64,000 nt of DNA from JAVJUV01 sp047314965. Its GTDB lineage: Bacteria; Pseudomonadota; Alphaproteobacteria; Rhodobacterales; Rhodobacteraceae. Both the position numbers and the translations under genes were made by a program. The stretch lies in contig NZ_JBLBVK010000043.1 of assembly GCF_047314965.1 (NCBI RefSeq), forward strand, positions 48,593-112,592, read 5' to 3'. Shown in pieces: positions 27,042 through 35,569 of this stretch. Position 1 is the first letter of the stretch. Each line of letters starts with the position of its first letter. The notes under the pieces were generated by a model. It was not told where the DNA came from. It did no database searches and worked only from the letters and a program-made list of their open reading frames with translations.

Positions 27042-28052
27042 CTAACGAAACATCCCCAAACGCCTGGCAATCAGGAACAGCAACACGCCCAGCACCAGCA
27101 GGATCAGGCAGACCACCCAGAACGCGCCAGGGTTCTCTGCCCCGGGAATGCCATCGACATTGATGCCGAGAAGCCCGGTCAGCAGACTGAGCGGCAGGAA
27201 TATCGCCGCGACGATGGACAGGATCAGCATCCTGTCGTTCAGACGCTCCGCACGCGCATCCATGATCTGTTCGCTGATGATCTGCGTGCGGTCACGAATC
27301 GAATCCAGGTCTTCGCCAAGCCGGTAGATCCGCTCCGCCGCCTCGCGCAGATGGGACCGGTCTCGTTCGCTCAACCAGTCCAGATCCTCGATCTCAAGCG
27401 TTGTCAGGGCATCGCGCTGGGGCATGAGATAGCGGCGCAGAATGATCGCGGTTCTTCGGATCGACGACAGCTTGGACCGTTCGATCTCCGGTTGTCGCTC
27501 AAGAAGCGCTTCTTCAAGGTCATCCACCAGCTCGTTCAAATCCGCCACAGCCGGCTCCGCCCGGTCAGCCAGCCGAAGCACGAACCGTGAGATGAAATCG
27601 CCCGGAGACACCGGCCCCCGACCGCGCTCGATCGACGCCAGCAAATCCGCTGTGGCCGTCAGTGGGCGTCGCCAAACTCCGATGACCCGTGTCGCCGTCA
27701 GCCACAAACGCACCGAGATCATGTCTTCCACATCGGCGCCCGCCTGAAGGTTGACGCCCCGCAGGTTCACGATGACGCCATCGCCGTGGACCGTGCATCT
27801 GGGACGTGTTTCATCCGCAAGAAGGGCGTCGATCACGAAATCGTCCAGACCCGCCGCTTTAAGGCGCTCCGGCGTCTCGGCGGCCCCAAGACGGATGTGA
27901 GCCCAAAGGAACCCGTCTCCTTCCTCCGGCGGCGCCATCGCACCTTCCCCGGCCGGATCGACCGTCCTTGCGCCGCCTCTTCCGTCCAACCGGATCACCA
28001 TCACATCGGGGTGAGGCGCGGTATCGGGTCTGCTCAAGCCGGTCTCCTGCAT
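27042..28052 (-). CDS. CorA-family zinc transporter, ZntB-like
   Basis: 336 residues. A long cytoplasmic N-terminal domain with predicted helices (LNELVDDLEEALLER...) precedes two C-terminal membrane helices. The first ends in the pore motif GLLGINVDGIPG, where ZntB-type proteins have GxN in place of CorA GMN. The second is FWVVCLILLVLGVLLFLI with a short basic tail. Each pentamer would export or import divalent metal, zinc more likely than magnesium. GAGGA lies upstream of the ATG. Confidence 0.85.
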   Translation of the reverse strand: MQETGLSRPDTAPHPDVMVIRLDGRGGARTVDPAGEGAMAPPEEGDGFLWAHIRLGAAETPERLKAAGLDDFVIDALLADETRPRCTVHGDGVIVNLRGVNLQAGADVEDMISVRLWLTATRVIGVWRRPLTATADLLASIERGRGPVSPGDFISRFVLRLADRAEPAVADLNELVDDLEEALLERQPEIERSKLSSIRRTAIILRRYLMPQRDALTTLEIEDLDWLSERDRSHLREAAERIYRLGEDLDSIRDRTQIISEQIMDARAERLNDRMLILSIVAAIFLPLSLLTGLLGINVDGIPGAENPGAFWVVCLILLVLGVLLFLIARRLGMFR

Positions 28053-28144
28053 GGCTGTCCTCGTCTGGCGGCGACATTAACACTATCGCAACTTTCGTTA
28101 ACCTCCGCAGCAAATTGAAGGTCCAGTGCGCACAAGCCGCACCC

Positions 28145-28187
28145 TTTGCCATACGCTTTGCCGACGTTTGCCATACGTTTTGCCGAC
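28145..28187. repeat. Two-copy 22-bp tandem repeat
   Basis: The 21-bp unit tttgccatacgctttgccgac is repeated at 28167 with one change, spacing 22 bp (two helical turns). It lies in the 227-bp gap between the ZntB-like gene start and the lipoprotein gene end. Two sites on one DNA face could bind a dimeric regulator, but the repeat may be neutral. Confidence 0.5.
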
Positions 28188-28279
28188 CTGCCCAAACGCA
28201 ATGGAATGCCAGCAAACACAAGCGTTTTCGATTTACGATCCGTTCCGCAACGCACTGCACGCGTACGCCACATTAACCA

Positions 28280-28861
28280 TCAGGAACCGGAGGCAGCGGC
28301 CAGCTTGCCCTCGGCGATCAGCTGGCGGCGTTTGGCATCCAGAACAAGCTCGCGCTGCACCCACTCATACCGTGTATCCTCGCGCACCTGGTCCCAGAAC
28401 AGGTAGCCGCCGGTCCGCCACGGGTCGAGGACAATGCCGTCATACATGCCTGTGCCCTTTGCCGCTATGATCGCGGTAGAATGGTCAATTCTGTAGGGAT
28501 TATCGGCATTTGCAATGGCGCGATAGAGTACCAGAGTCTCGAAGTTCTCCTCCTTGAGCCGGCTTTCCATGTCCTCGGCCCAGTGCCAGCAAAGCCCCCT
28601 CGGCTTCAGGCCCATATTGACCTTCGTATTGTGAATGAGGGGCGGATCGACGATCTCGTACTGGATAGCCAGCTCGCGTGTCCGCTCATAGGAGATCCGC
28701 GCTGCCCGCATCGCCTCCTCCGGATCGACCTCGGGTCCCAGCGCCCGGATCTCCGCCGCAAGCGCCGCGATTTCCTCGAAGGTCGCCGGTGCCCGCTTCT
28801 CCGGCGCCACACCGCAAGCAACCAGCAAACAGCATGAAACAAAAAGAAAAATTGCCCTCAT
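28280..28861 (-). CDS. Uncharacterised lipoprotein
   Basis: 193 residues. A short signal MRAIFLFVSCCLLVAC with lipobox cysteine C16 marks it as a lipoprotein; the next residues are GVAPEK, so outer-membrane retention is plausible. The body is mostly helical at first (TFEEIAALAAEIRALG), then has RGLCWHWAEDM and DHSTAIIAAKG, which hint at a papain-like or transglutaminase-like fold, but the residues are too few for a call. The ATG at 28861 is preferred over one 11 codons upstream because it starts the signal peptide. It is divergent from pobA. Confidence 0.7.
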   Translation of the reverse strand: MRAIFLFVSCCLLVACGVAPEKRAPATFEEIAALAAEIRALGPEVDPEEAMRAARISYERTRELAIQYEIVDPPLIHNTKVNMGLKPRGLCWHWAEDMESRLKEENFETLVLYRAIANADNPYRIDHSTAIIAAKGTGMYDGIVLDPWRTGGYLFWDQVREDTRYEWVQRELVLDAKRRQLIAEGKLAAASGS

Positions 28862-28948
28862 GTGCCGCCTCGCAGACTCTCTCACCCGTTCCAACCGCTA
28901 CCCGCACAACCTCCCCCTGTCGACCCCCAACCGGTCGCAAAGTTTTGA

Positions 28949-28976
28949 TTGACGATGACAATTACCTTTGCATAAG
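28949..28976 (+). promoter_or_regulatory. Candidate sigma-70-type promoter of the pob-pca operon
   Basis: TTGACG at 28949-28954, a 16-bp spacer, and CATAAG at 28971-28976, 17 bases before the pobA ATG. The GGGAGG ribosome site follows directly. The leader would be very short. No pobR or pcaQ regulator gene is in the window, so the inducer cannot be read from here. Confidence 0.35.
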
Positions 28977-28993
28977 TCGGAATGGGAGGACCA

Positions 28994-30160
28994 ATGAGAA
29001 CCCAGGTTTGCATCATCGGCGGCGGGCCGTCCGGCCTGTTGCTGTCGCAACTCATGCACAGGGCCGGCATTGACACCGTCGTCCTTGAACGCCGGACACG
29101 CGACTATGTTCTTTCCCGCATTCGTGCCGGCGTCCTCGAAGAAGGCAGTGCCGCAATGCTTCGCAAGGCCGGGGTCGGCGCGCGAATGGACCGCGAAGGC
29201 TTCGTGCACGATGGCGTCTTCCTGTCCACCCAGAACCGAGGTTTTCGGATCGACATCAAGGGCCTGACCGGGAAATCGGTCATGGTCTATGGTCAGACCG
29301 AGGTCACCGCCGACCTCTACAAGGCGCGCGACGACATGGGTGGTACCGTCATCCACGAAGCCCTCGACGTCTGCCCGCATGACCTCGACACGAACGCGCC
29401 GTTCGTGACCTACAGGAAGGACGGCGCCGAGCGCCGAATTGACTGCGACTATGTAGCGGGATGCGATGGGTTCCACGGCGTCAGCCGTACCTGCATCCCC
29501 AATGCTGTCCTGAAGGAATACGAAAGGGTCTATCCCTTTGGTTGGCTTGGTATTCTCTCCGAAACCCCGCCCGTCAGCCACGAACTCATCTATGCCGGCC
29601 ACGAGCGCGGGTTTGCGCTCTGCTCCATGCGGAACACGAACCTCAGCCGATATTATGTCCAGGCACCTCTGACCGACACGCCCGAAGCTTGGTCGGACGA
29701 GCGCTTCTGGGGTGAACTCAAACGCCGCATCCCCCCCGAAGCAGCCGACACACTGGTCACCGGCCCCTCGATCGAAAAGTCACTTGCACCCTTGAGATCA
29801 TTCGTGGCCGAGCCGATGGCATGGGGGCGCCTCTTCCTTGTCGGAGACGCCGCGCATATCGTGCCGCCAACCGGGGCCAAGGGTCTGAACCTCGCCTTTT
29901 CCGATGTGCACTACCTGTCCGAAGCGTTGATCGCCGAATACGAAGGGGAAAAGGGCGCCACCGCCGGTTACTCGGACAAGGCCCTGGCCCGCGTCTGGAA
30001 GGCAATCCGGTTTTCGTGGTGGTTCACGACGACGATGCATCGCTTTCCCGACCAAACCGAGTTCGACCAGAAGATCCAGAACAGCGAACTGGACTACCTG
30101 TCGACATCGACGGCGGCGCAGTCCACTTTGGCGGAGCAATACGTGGGGATACCGTATTGA
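28994..30160 (+). CDS. pobA: 4-hydroxybenzoate 3-monooxygenase
   Basis: FAD- and NAD(P)H-dependent hydroxylation of 4-hydroxybenzoate to protocatechuate. The 388-residue length matches PobA. FAD motif CIIGGGPSGLLLSQL is at 6-20, the ribose-binding glutamate is in VVLERR, and the second FAD motif GDAAHIVPPTGAKGLN is present, as is the PobA-typical RIRAGVLE. The start at 28994 follows GGGAGG. It is first in an overlapping operon that carries protocatechuate to beta-ketoadipate; its TGA overlaps the TTG of pcaD. Confidence 0.95.
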   Translation: MRTQVCIIGGGPSGLLLSQLMHRAGIDTVVLERRTRDYVLSRIRAGVLEEGSAAMLRKAGVGARMDREGFVHDGVFLSTQNRGFRIDIKGLTGKSVMVYGQTEVTADLYKARDDMGGTVIHEALDVCPHDLDTNAPFVTYRKDGAERRIDCDYVAGCDGFHGVSRTCIPNAVLKEYERVYPFGWLGILSETPPVSHELIYAGHERGFALCSMRNTNLSRYYVQAPLTDTPEAWSDERFWGELKRRIPPEAADTLVTGPSIEKSLAPLRSFVAEPMAWGRLFLVGDAAHIVPPTGAKGLNLAFSDVHYLSEALIAEYEGEKGATAGYSDKALARVWKAIRFSWWFTTTMHRFPDQTEFDQKIQNSELDYLSTSTAAQSTLAEQYVGIPY

Positions 30161-30945
30161 AGATAGCAGAACTCTCTGGTGCTTCGCTGCACTACCGTGA
30201 AGACGGTGACCCGGATGGTGCGCCGGTTGTGTTCGCCAATTCTCTCGGTACCGACATGCGGCTCTGGGACGCCGTGATCCCGCTCCTGCCGTCGAATTTG
30301 CGGATCATCAGATACGACAAACGCGGGCATGGCCTCTCGTCATGTCCGCCCGCACCTTACTCCATGGGCGCCCTCGTCTCGGACGCGGAAGGTTTGCTGG
30401 ACCACTTGAACGTGCGCGACTGCGTTTTCATTGGCCTTTCGATTGGGGGCATGATCGCACAAGGATTGGCGGTCAAGCGCATGGATCAGGTGCGCGCCAT
30501 GGTCATTTCGAACACCGCGGCAAAGATCGGCACGACCGAAATGTGGAGCGACCGGATCAAGGCCGTCCAGGCTGGCGGTATCGAAGCCTTGGCAGATACC
30601 ATCATGGAGCGCTGGTTCTCAAAGCAGTTCCGCGCGACCCCAGAGCTGAAACTTTGGCGCAACATGCTGGTCAGAACGCCCGCCGAAGGATATGCCGGCT
30701 GTTCTGCCGCAATTGCCGGAACCGACTTCTATACGACTACAGCCTCGCTGACCCTTCCGACGCTTGCGATTGCAGGCAGCGAGGACGGATCGACCCCGCC
30801 GGATCTCGTTCGAGAAACAGCAGACCTGATCAAAGGCAGTCGTTTTGAATTGATCCGCGGAACCGGACACTTGCCTTGCGTGGAAAAGCCCGCGGAATAC
30901 GCATCGATACTCACCAGTTTTCTCAAGGATATCGGCCATGTCTGA
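30157..30945 (+). CDS. pcaD: 3-oxoadipate enol-lactonase
   Basis: Alpha/beta hydrolase that opens beta-ketoadipate enol-lactone. The 262-residue protein has ANSLGTDMRLWD, the turn YDKRGHGLSS, nucleophile serine in GLSIGGMIAQG, and the histidine in GTGHLPCVEKP. I infer a TTG start at 30157 because it overlaps the pobA stop (TTGA) and gives the family's usual N-terminus; no ATG or GTG is better placed. It overlaps pcaC by 8 bp. Confidence 0.9.
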   Translation: MKIAELSGASLHYREDGDPDGAPVVFANSLGTDMRLWDAVIPLLPSNLRIIRYDKRGHGLSSCPPAPYSMGALVSDAEGLLDHLNVRDCVFIGLSIGGMIAQGLAVKRMDQVRAMVISNTAAKIGTTEMWSDRIKAVQAGGIEALADTIMERWFSKQFRATPELKLWRNMLVRTPAEGYAGCSAAIAGTDFYTTTASLTLPTLAIAGSEDGSTPPDLVRETADLIKGSRFELIRGTGHLPCVEKPAEYASILTSFLKDIGHV

Positions 30946-31321
30946 GCGCTACGAGAAAGGCATGAAGATACGCCGCAAGGTTCTGGGCGACGCCCACGTG
31001 GACCGCGCCGAGGCGCAGAAATCAGAATTCGACGCGGCGTTCCAGGAGATGATCACCGAAGGCGCATGGGGAACGGTCTGGGCCCGTAACACGATCCCGT
31101 TAAGGGAAAGATCCATGCTGACGATCGCGCTCCTGGCAGCGACGGGAAACTTCGCCGAAATCCCGATGCACATTCGCGCCACGGCGAATACCGGTGCGAC
31201 GCGCGAGGACGTGATGGAGGCACTGCTGCATGTCGCCGTCTACGCCGGAGTGCCCAAGGCGAACCATGCAATCAAACTTGCCAGGGACACATACGCAGAG
31301 ATGGAGGAAGACAATGGCTGA
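30938..31321 (+). CDS. pcaC: 4-carboxymuconolactone decarboxylase
   Basis: Decarboxylates gamma-carboxymuconolactone to the enol-lactone. The 127-residue all-helical protein matches the stand-alone PcaC length. The family block EGAWGTVWARNTIPLRERSM is followed by ALLAATGNFAEIPMHIRA and the C-terminal HVAVYAGVPKANHA. It overlaps both neighbours by 8 bp, so translation of pcaD, pcaC and pcaH is coupled. Confidence 0.94.
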   Translation: MSERYEKGMKIRRKVLGDAHVDRAEAQKSEFDAAFQEMITEGAWGTVWARNTIPLRERSMLTIALLAATGNFAEIPMHIRATANTGATREDVMEALLHVAVYAGVPKANHAIKLARDTYAEMEEDNG

Positions 31322-32042
31322 CGGAGGACGCCTGATCCCAAGGGACCGCACAGCGCACCCGGCGCAATACGACCCCGACTACAAGACAGCGGTCACGCGA
31401 TCGCCAAACCTGCCGCTCCTGTCGCTGCCGTCCACTCCAACCGAAGAGACGGGACCGGTCTTCGGCCATAACATACTTGGTGCCCTGGACAACAACCTGA
31501 TCCTGAACTTCACAAAAGGAAAGGCGCCAGCCGTCGGAGAAAGAATCCGGGTGCATGGTCGCGTCATGGACGAAAACGGGCGCGCAATTCCCCACACTCT
31601 TGTCGAGATTTGGCAAGCCAACGCGGGGGGGCGCTACCGCCACATCAAGGATACCTACTTCGCGCCGCTTGACCCAAATTTCGGCGGCTGCGGCCGGACG
31701 CTCACAGACGAAAATGGCTATTACGAATTCATGACCATCCGCCCCGGCGCCTATCCATGGCCGAACCGCGGAAACGAATGGCGCCCGATGCACGTCCACT
31801 TTTCGATTTTCGGGCACAGCTTCGGCCAGCGCCTGATCAGCCAGATGTACTTTCAGGGCGACCCGCTCATCGACCTCTGTCCCATCGCTGCGACCATCAA
31901 GGATCGCAGCCAGCTTGACCGTCTTGTCGCGCCTCTCGACATGGCACACTCCAAGCCAATGGACTACCTCGCCTACAAGTTCGACATTGTCCTCAGAGGC
32001 CGCCGCCAGACGATGTTCGAAAACCGACCGGAGGGCCTGTAA
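31314..32042 (+). CDS. pcaH: Protocatechuate 3,4-dioxygenase beta subunit
   Basis: Iron(III)-binding beta chain of the intradiol dioxygenase that opens protocatechuate to beta-carboxymuconate. 242 residues, normal for PcaH. It carries the ring-cleavage signature around GRVMDENGRAIPHTLVEIWQA, and iron ligands fall in DPNFGGCGR/RPGAYPWPN (tyrosines) and MHVHFSIFG (histidines). It starts inside the end of pcaC and ends one base before pcaG. Confidence 0.96.
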   Translation: MADGGRLIPRDRTAHPAQYDPDYKTAVTRSPNLPLLSLPSTPTEETGPVFGHNILGALDNNLILNFTKGKAPAVGERIRVHGRVMDENGRAIPHTLVEIWQANAGGRYRHIKDTYFAPLDPNFGGCGRTLTDENGYYEFMTIRPGAYPWPNRGNEWRPMHVHFSIFGHSFGQRLISQMYFQGDPLIDLCPIAATIKDRSQLDRLVAPLDMAHSKPMDYLAYKFDIVLRGRRQTMFENRPEGL

Positions 32043-32043
32043 G

Positions 32044-32628
32044 ATGGTACAACCTCTTGACAACCTGCGCGAAACGCCAAGCCAGACAGCCGGACCCTAC
32101 GTTCACATAGGATGCATTCCGACCTTCGCCGGGCTCGGCGCCATTTATCCCGAAGACCTTGGCAAATACGCCATCGACGACGGGGCGGAGGGCGAAATCA
32201 TCACGATCACTGGGTCGATATATGACGGAGCCGGCTGGGCCTTCCGCGACGCCATGTTCGAATCCTGGCAATGCGACGCTGCGGGAAGATTTCCTGGGCA
32301 GCCGGACGCCGACCCAAAGATGAACGGCTTCTGCCGCTTCGCCGCAGACGCCGAGTCCGGTGAATTCACGTTGAGAACCGTGAAGCCTGGACGCGTCGGG
32401 GATCAATCTCCGCATATCGCGCTTTGGATCGTGGCCCGAGGAATCAATACGGGACTTCAGACGCGCATTTACTTCGGCGACGAGGACAACAGCACCGACC
32501 CGGTACTAAACCGGATTGAACAGCGCAATAGGGTCCAGACACTGATCGCCAGGAAAACGGGAACACGGGCCTATAGGTTCGATATCTACCTGCAGGGCGA
32601 TAAAGAAACCGTATTCCTCGATATGTGA
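32044..32628 (+). CDS. pcaG: Protocatechuate 3,4-dioxygenase alpha subunit
   Basis: 194-residue alpha chain that pairs with PcaH but lacks the iron ligands. It opens with ETPSQTAGPYVHIG, which contains the TPSQT motif of the family, and has the intradiol core ITGSIYDGAGWAFRDAMFE and SPHIALWIVARGI. The gap to pcaH is one base, and the stop overlaps the following hydrolase start. Confidence 0.95.
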   Translation: MVQPLDNLRETPSQTAGPYVHIGCIPTFAGLGAIYPEDLGKYAIDDGAEGEIITITGSIYDGAGWAFRDAMFESWQCDAAGRFPGQPDADPKMNGFCRFAADAESGEFTLRTVKPGRVGDQSPHIALWIVARGINTGLQTRIYFGDEDNSTDPVLNRIEQRNRVQTLIARKTGTRAYRFDIYLQGDKETVFLDM

Positions 32629-33332
32629 TGGCACATTTCCTGTTGGTCCACGGCGCCTCGCACGGAGCGTGGTGCTGGTCGAAACTCCTGCCGCATCTGG
32701 AAGCCGCCGGCCACACGGCAAGGGCGATCGATCTGCCGTCCCATGGCGCCGATCCGACTCCACCCGAAACTGTCACCATGTCGGACTATGTCTCGGCCTG
32801 CGTGGACGCACTGGAAGAGGATACCATTCTTGTCGGACATTCCCTTGGTGGTCTGACGATCACCCTGGCCGCGGCCAAGGCGCCCGAGAAACTGCGCAGT
32901 CTCGTCTATCTCTGCGCCTTCGTGCCCCCATCGGGCCAGGCTTTTGCGGAAATCCGGAAAGGCGCGATCACTGCCGAACTGCAAAGCATCGTTACGGTCG
33001 ACCGAGAACGCGGCGTTTCCACCGTCGATCCCGGGCGGGCCGGCTCGGTCTTCTATCACGACTGCACCGGGCAAGATGTGGCTTTCGCAGTGGCGCGCCT
33101 GTCGCCGCAACCGATCGGTCTCCTGGGTGAAGTCCTGAGTTTCACCCAGCCGACGGTCCCGCGCCACTATATCCTCTGCACAGAAGACAGGACAGTCGAT
33201 CCGGCATACCAGCGAAATGTCTCGGCCGATTGGCCCGAGGAAACCGTGCACGAGATTGCCTCGGGGCACTCGCCCTTCTTCTCACATCCCGGTAAGCTCG
33301 CCGGAATACTCGGAAAGATTGCCGCAACATGA
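32628..33332 (+). CDS. Alpha/beta hydrolase, methylesterase/EstC-like
   Basis: 234 residues. The start FLLVHGASHGAWCWSKL and nucleophile VGHSLGGLTITLAA are typical of the plant methylesterase / hydroxynitrile lyase-like group; the histidine is in ASGHSPFFSHP. It is a second hydrolase in the pca operon, distinct from pcaD. It might release 4-hydroxybenzoate or protocatechuate from esters, or act on a pathway lactone; both are inference. The ATG overlaps the pcaG stop and its end overlaps the BKACE start. Confidence 0.8.
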   Translation: MAHFLLVHGASHGAWCWSKLLPHLEAAGHTARAIDLPSHGADPTPPETVTMSDYVSACVDALEEDTILVGHSLGGLTITLAAAKAPEKLRSLVYLCAFVPPSGQAFAEIRKGAITAELQSIVTVDRERGVSTVDPGRAGSVFYHDCTGQDVAFAVARLSPQPIGLLGEVLSFTQPTVPRHYILCTEDRTVDPAYQRNVSADWPEETVHEIASGHSPFFSHPGKLAGILGKIAAT

Positions 33333-34159
33333 CAAAGCCAGCCATCATCTGCGTTGCCATCACAGGATCGGTGCCGAAGAAAAAGGACAACCCCGCCGTT
33401 CCGATCAGCATCAGTGAACAGATCGAGTCCACGCACGAGGCATTCGAGGCTGGCGCTTCGATCTGCCACGCTCATGTCCGGACGGAGGACGAGACACCGA
33501 CGTCAGACCCCGAGCGCTTTGCTCGCCTCAAGGAAGGGCTTGAGAAACACTGCCCCGGATTGATCATCCAGTTTTCCACCGGTGGGAGGTCGGGCGCAGG
33601 GAAAGAACGCGGCGGCATGCTGTCGCTCCGCCCGGACATGGCGTCACTGACCGTTGGATCGAACAACTTTCCCACCCGCGTCTATGAAAATCCCCCGGAT
33701 CTGGTTGAATGGCTCGCTTCCGAAATGCTTGTCTACGACATCAAGCCCGAAATTGAGGCTTTCGATTTGTCGCACATCTTCCAGGCCGCGAAGATGGCCG
33801 ATGAAGGGCGCCTGAAAACACCACTCTATGTTCAGTTCGTGATGGGCGTGAAGAATGCGATGCCTGTGGACAGACCGTCATTCGACTTCTTCCGCGAAAC
33901 CCTGGCCCGCCTTGCTCCGGATGCTGAGTGGTGCGCCGCCGGGATCGGACCGGACCAAATATTGGTCAACGAATGGTGCGTCGCCAGTGGCGGTCACTGC
34001 AGAACCGGGCTGGAGGACAATGTGCGCCTCGACCGCGATACACTTGCGCCGTCGAACGCCGCGCTTGTGAAACGAGTGGTCGATCTCTGCGAGAAGTACG
34101 ATCGGCCCGTTGCAACGGTGGCAGAGGCCCGGCAAATCCTCGGGCTCCGGGCAGCGTGA
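33329..34159 (+). CDS. Beta-keto acid cleavage enzyme (BKACE, DUF849)
   Basis: 276-residue TIM-barrel zinc enzyme. Zinc histidines are in SICHAHVR (H47, H49), and the family's C-terminal GLEDNVRLDRDTLAPSN is present. BKACE enzymes condense a beta-keto acid with acetyl-CoA and release acetoacetate plus a CoA ester. Inside an operon that makes beta-ketoadipate, the expected products are acetoacetate and succinyl-CoA, replacing PcaIJ plus PcaF, none of which is in the window. That substrate is inference from context. It overlaps both neighbours by 1-4 bp. Confidence 0.88.
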   Translation: MTKPAIICVAITGSVPKKKDNPAVPISISEQIESTHEAFEAGASICHAHVRTEDETPTSDPERFARLKEGLEKHCPGLIIQFSTGGRSGAGKERGGMLSLRPDMASLTVGSNNFPTRVYENPPDLVEWLASEMLVYDIKPEIEAFDLSHIFQAAKMADEGRLKTPLYVQFVMGVKNAMPVDRPSFDFFRETLARLAPDAEWCAAGIGPDQILVNEWCVASGGHCRTGLEDNVRLDRDTLAPSNAALVKRVVDLCEKYDRPVATVAEARQILGLRAA

Positions 34160-35493
34160 TGACGAGTGCACCCTCGGACAGTGCAATCTACCGCAATCTC
34201 CTCGGTGACGCCGAGGTCGGAAAGCTCTTTACAGACACGGCGGAAGTGCGGGCGATGATGCTGGTCGAAGGCGCGCTTGCCAAGGTGCAGGGCGACGCGG
34301 GCCTGATCCCCGAGACGGCGGCGGCGGCGATCCACCGTGCCTCCATGGAGTTGCAACTCGATCCTTCGGGCCTAGCCAGTGGCGTCGCTCTCAACGCCGT
34401 TCCAGTGCCTGGGCTTGTCTCCATGTTCCGCGATGCAATGCAAGCTCCAGAGCACGCGCAATATCTGCACTGGGGCGCCACCAGCCAGGATATCATGGAT
34501 ACCGCGCTGGCATTACGACTGCGGCAAGCCCTGGCGATCATAGAAGTCCGCCTGAGTGAAACCATCAAGGCACTTGGAATACAGGCAGAGAGGCATGCCG
34601 AGGTGCCAATGGTTGCGCGAACCTATGGCCAGTCGGCAGTCGTAACCAGCTTCGGCGCTCATGTGGCTGGCTGGGGCAACCCGCTTCTGCGGCATCGCGA
34701 TCGACTGATACAAGTTCGGGAGGACGTCACTCGTGTCAGCTTGTCCGGGGCAGCCGGAACGCTCTCGGTGATGGGCGGCAAGGGTCCGGCGATCCGACAG
34801 GCTCTCGCAGACGCGCTCAACCTCTCTGACCCCGGATCGACCTGGCACGCACAGCGCGACGGCATCGCCTGCCTTGCCTCATGGTTGACCGGTCTGGCAG
34901 GGTCCCTTGCAAAAATGGGCGAAGACCTTCTGATCCTCGCGCAATCAGGCATCAACGAAGTTCGCCTTGGCTCAGGCGGCGGCTCGTCGACGATGCCGCA
35001 AAAGTCCAACCCTGTTCTGCCGTCTGTGCTGTCCGCCATTGCCCGGCAGGTCGTCGGCCTGAATACCGCGGTTCAGTCCACCCTGCCCCACCGTCAGGAG
35101 CGCGACGCCGCTTGTTGGATGACCGAGTGGATGAGCCTACCGCAAATGGTGATCCTTGCGGCGCGCGCCGTTTCGGTCGCGAACGAACTCGCAAAATCAA
35201 TCGTGCCCGAGCCCCACGCGATGGCACGCCACATCGAAAGCACCGGCGGCAAGCTTTTCTCGGAAGCGCTCAGCTTTGCATTGGCGGCGCACATGGCGCG
35301 TGCAGACGCGCAGGCCGAGGTTAAAGCACTGATAGAGACGGCGAACGCAAATGGACAAAGCCTTCGTGAGGCCGCTGGCACGTTACATCCGGAGCTGGAT
35401 CTGTCCACCATCTTCGATCCGGTTCATCAGCTTGGCGAGGCCCCTGCCGAGGCAAGGCGCTTCGCCCAAGCCGCGCGGGTGGAGCGGGGCTGA
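34159..35493 (+). CDS. pcaB: 3-carboxy-cis,cis-muconate cycloisomerase
   Basis: Fumarase/aspartase-superfamily enzyme that lactonises beta-carboxymuconate. 444 residues. Superfamily regions: YLHWGATSQDIMDTA, ARTYGQSA and the loop signature GSSTMPQKSNPV. The ATG at 34159 overlaps the BKACE stop by one base; the open frame extends upstream without homology. Placing pcaB after a hydrolase and BKACE gene, and not next to pcaHG, is unusual. It is the last gene of the overlapping operon. Confidence 0.93.
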   Translation: MTSAPSDSAIYRNLLGDAEVGKLFTDTAEVRAMMLVEGALAKVQGDAGLIPETAAAAIHRASMELQLDPSGLASGVALNAVPVPGLVSMFRDAMQAPEHAQYLHWGATSQDIMDTALALRLRQALAIIEVRLSETIKALGIQAERHAEVPMVARTYGQSAVVTSFGAHVAGWGNPLLRHRDRLIQVREDVTRVSLSGAAGTLSVMGGKGPAIRQALADALNLSDPGSTWHAQRDGIACLASWLTGLAGSLAKMGEDLLILAQSGINEVRLGSGGGSSTMPQKSNPVLPSVLSAIARQVVGLNTAVQSTLPHRQERDAACWMTEWMSLPQMVILAARAVSVANELAKSIVPEPHAMARHIESTGGKLFSEALSFALAAHMARADAQAEVKALIETANANGQSLREAAGTLHPELDLSTIFDPVHQLGEAPAEARRFAQAARVERG

Positions 35494-35569
35494 AAGTCCG
35501 GCAAATTGAATGACGCTAGCGTACCGGTCCATGCTTCCCAGACCGGCCCCTTTCGCATACTGCTCGCCC

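Noticed and set aside
28145..28187. CRISPR-like repeat
   Set aside because: Only two 21-bp copies separated by one base, no spacers and no cas genes.
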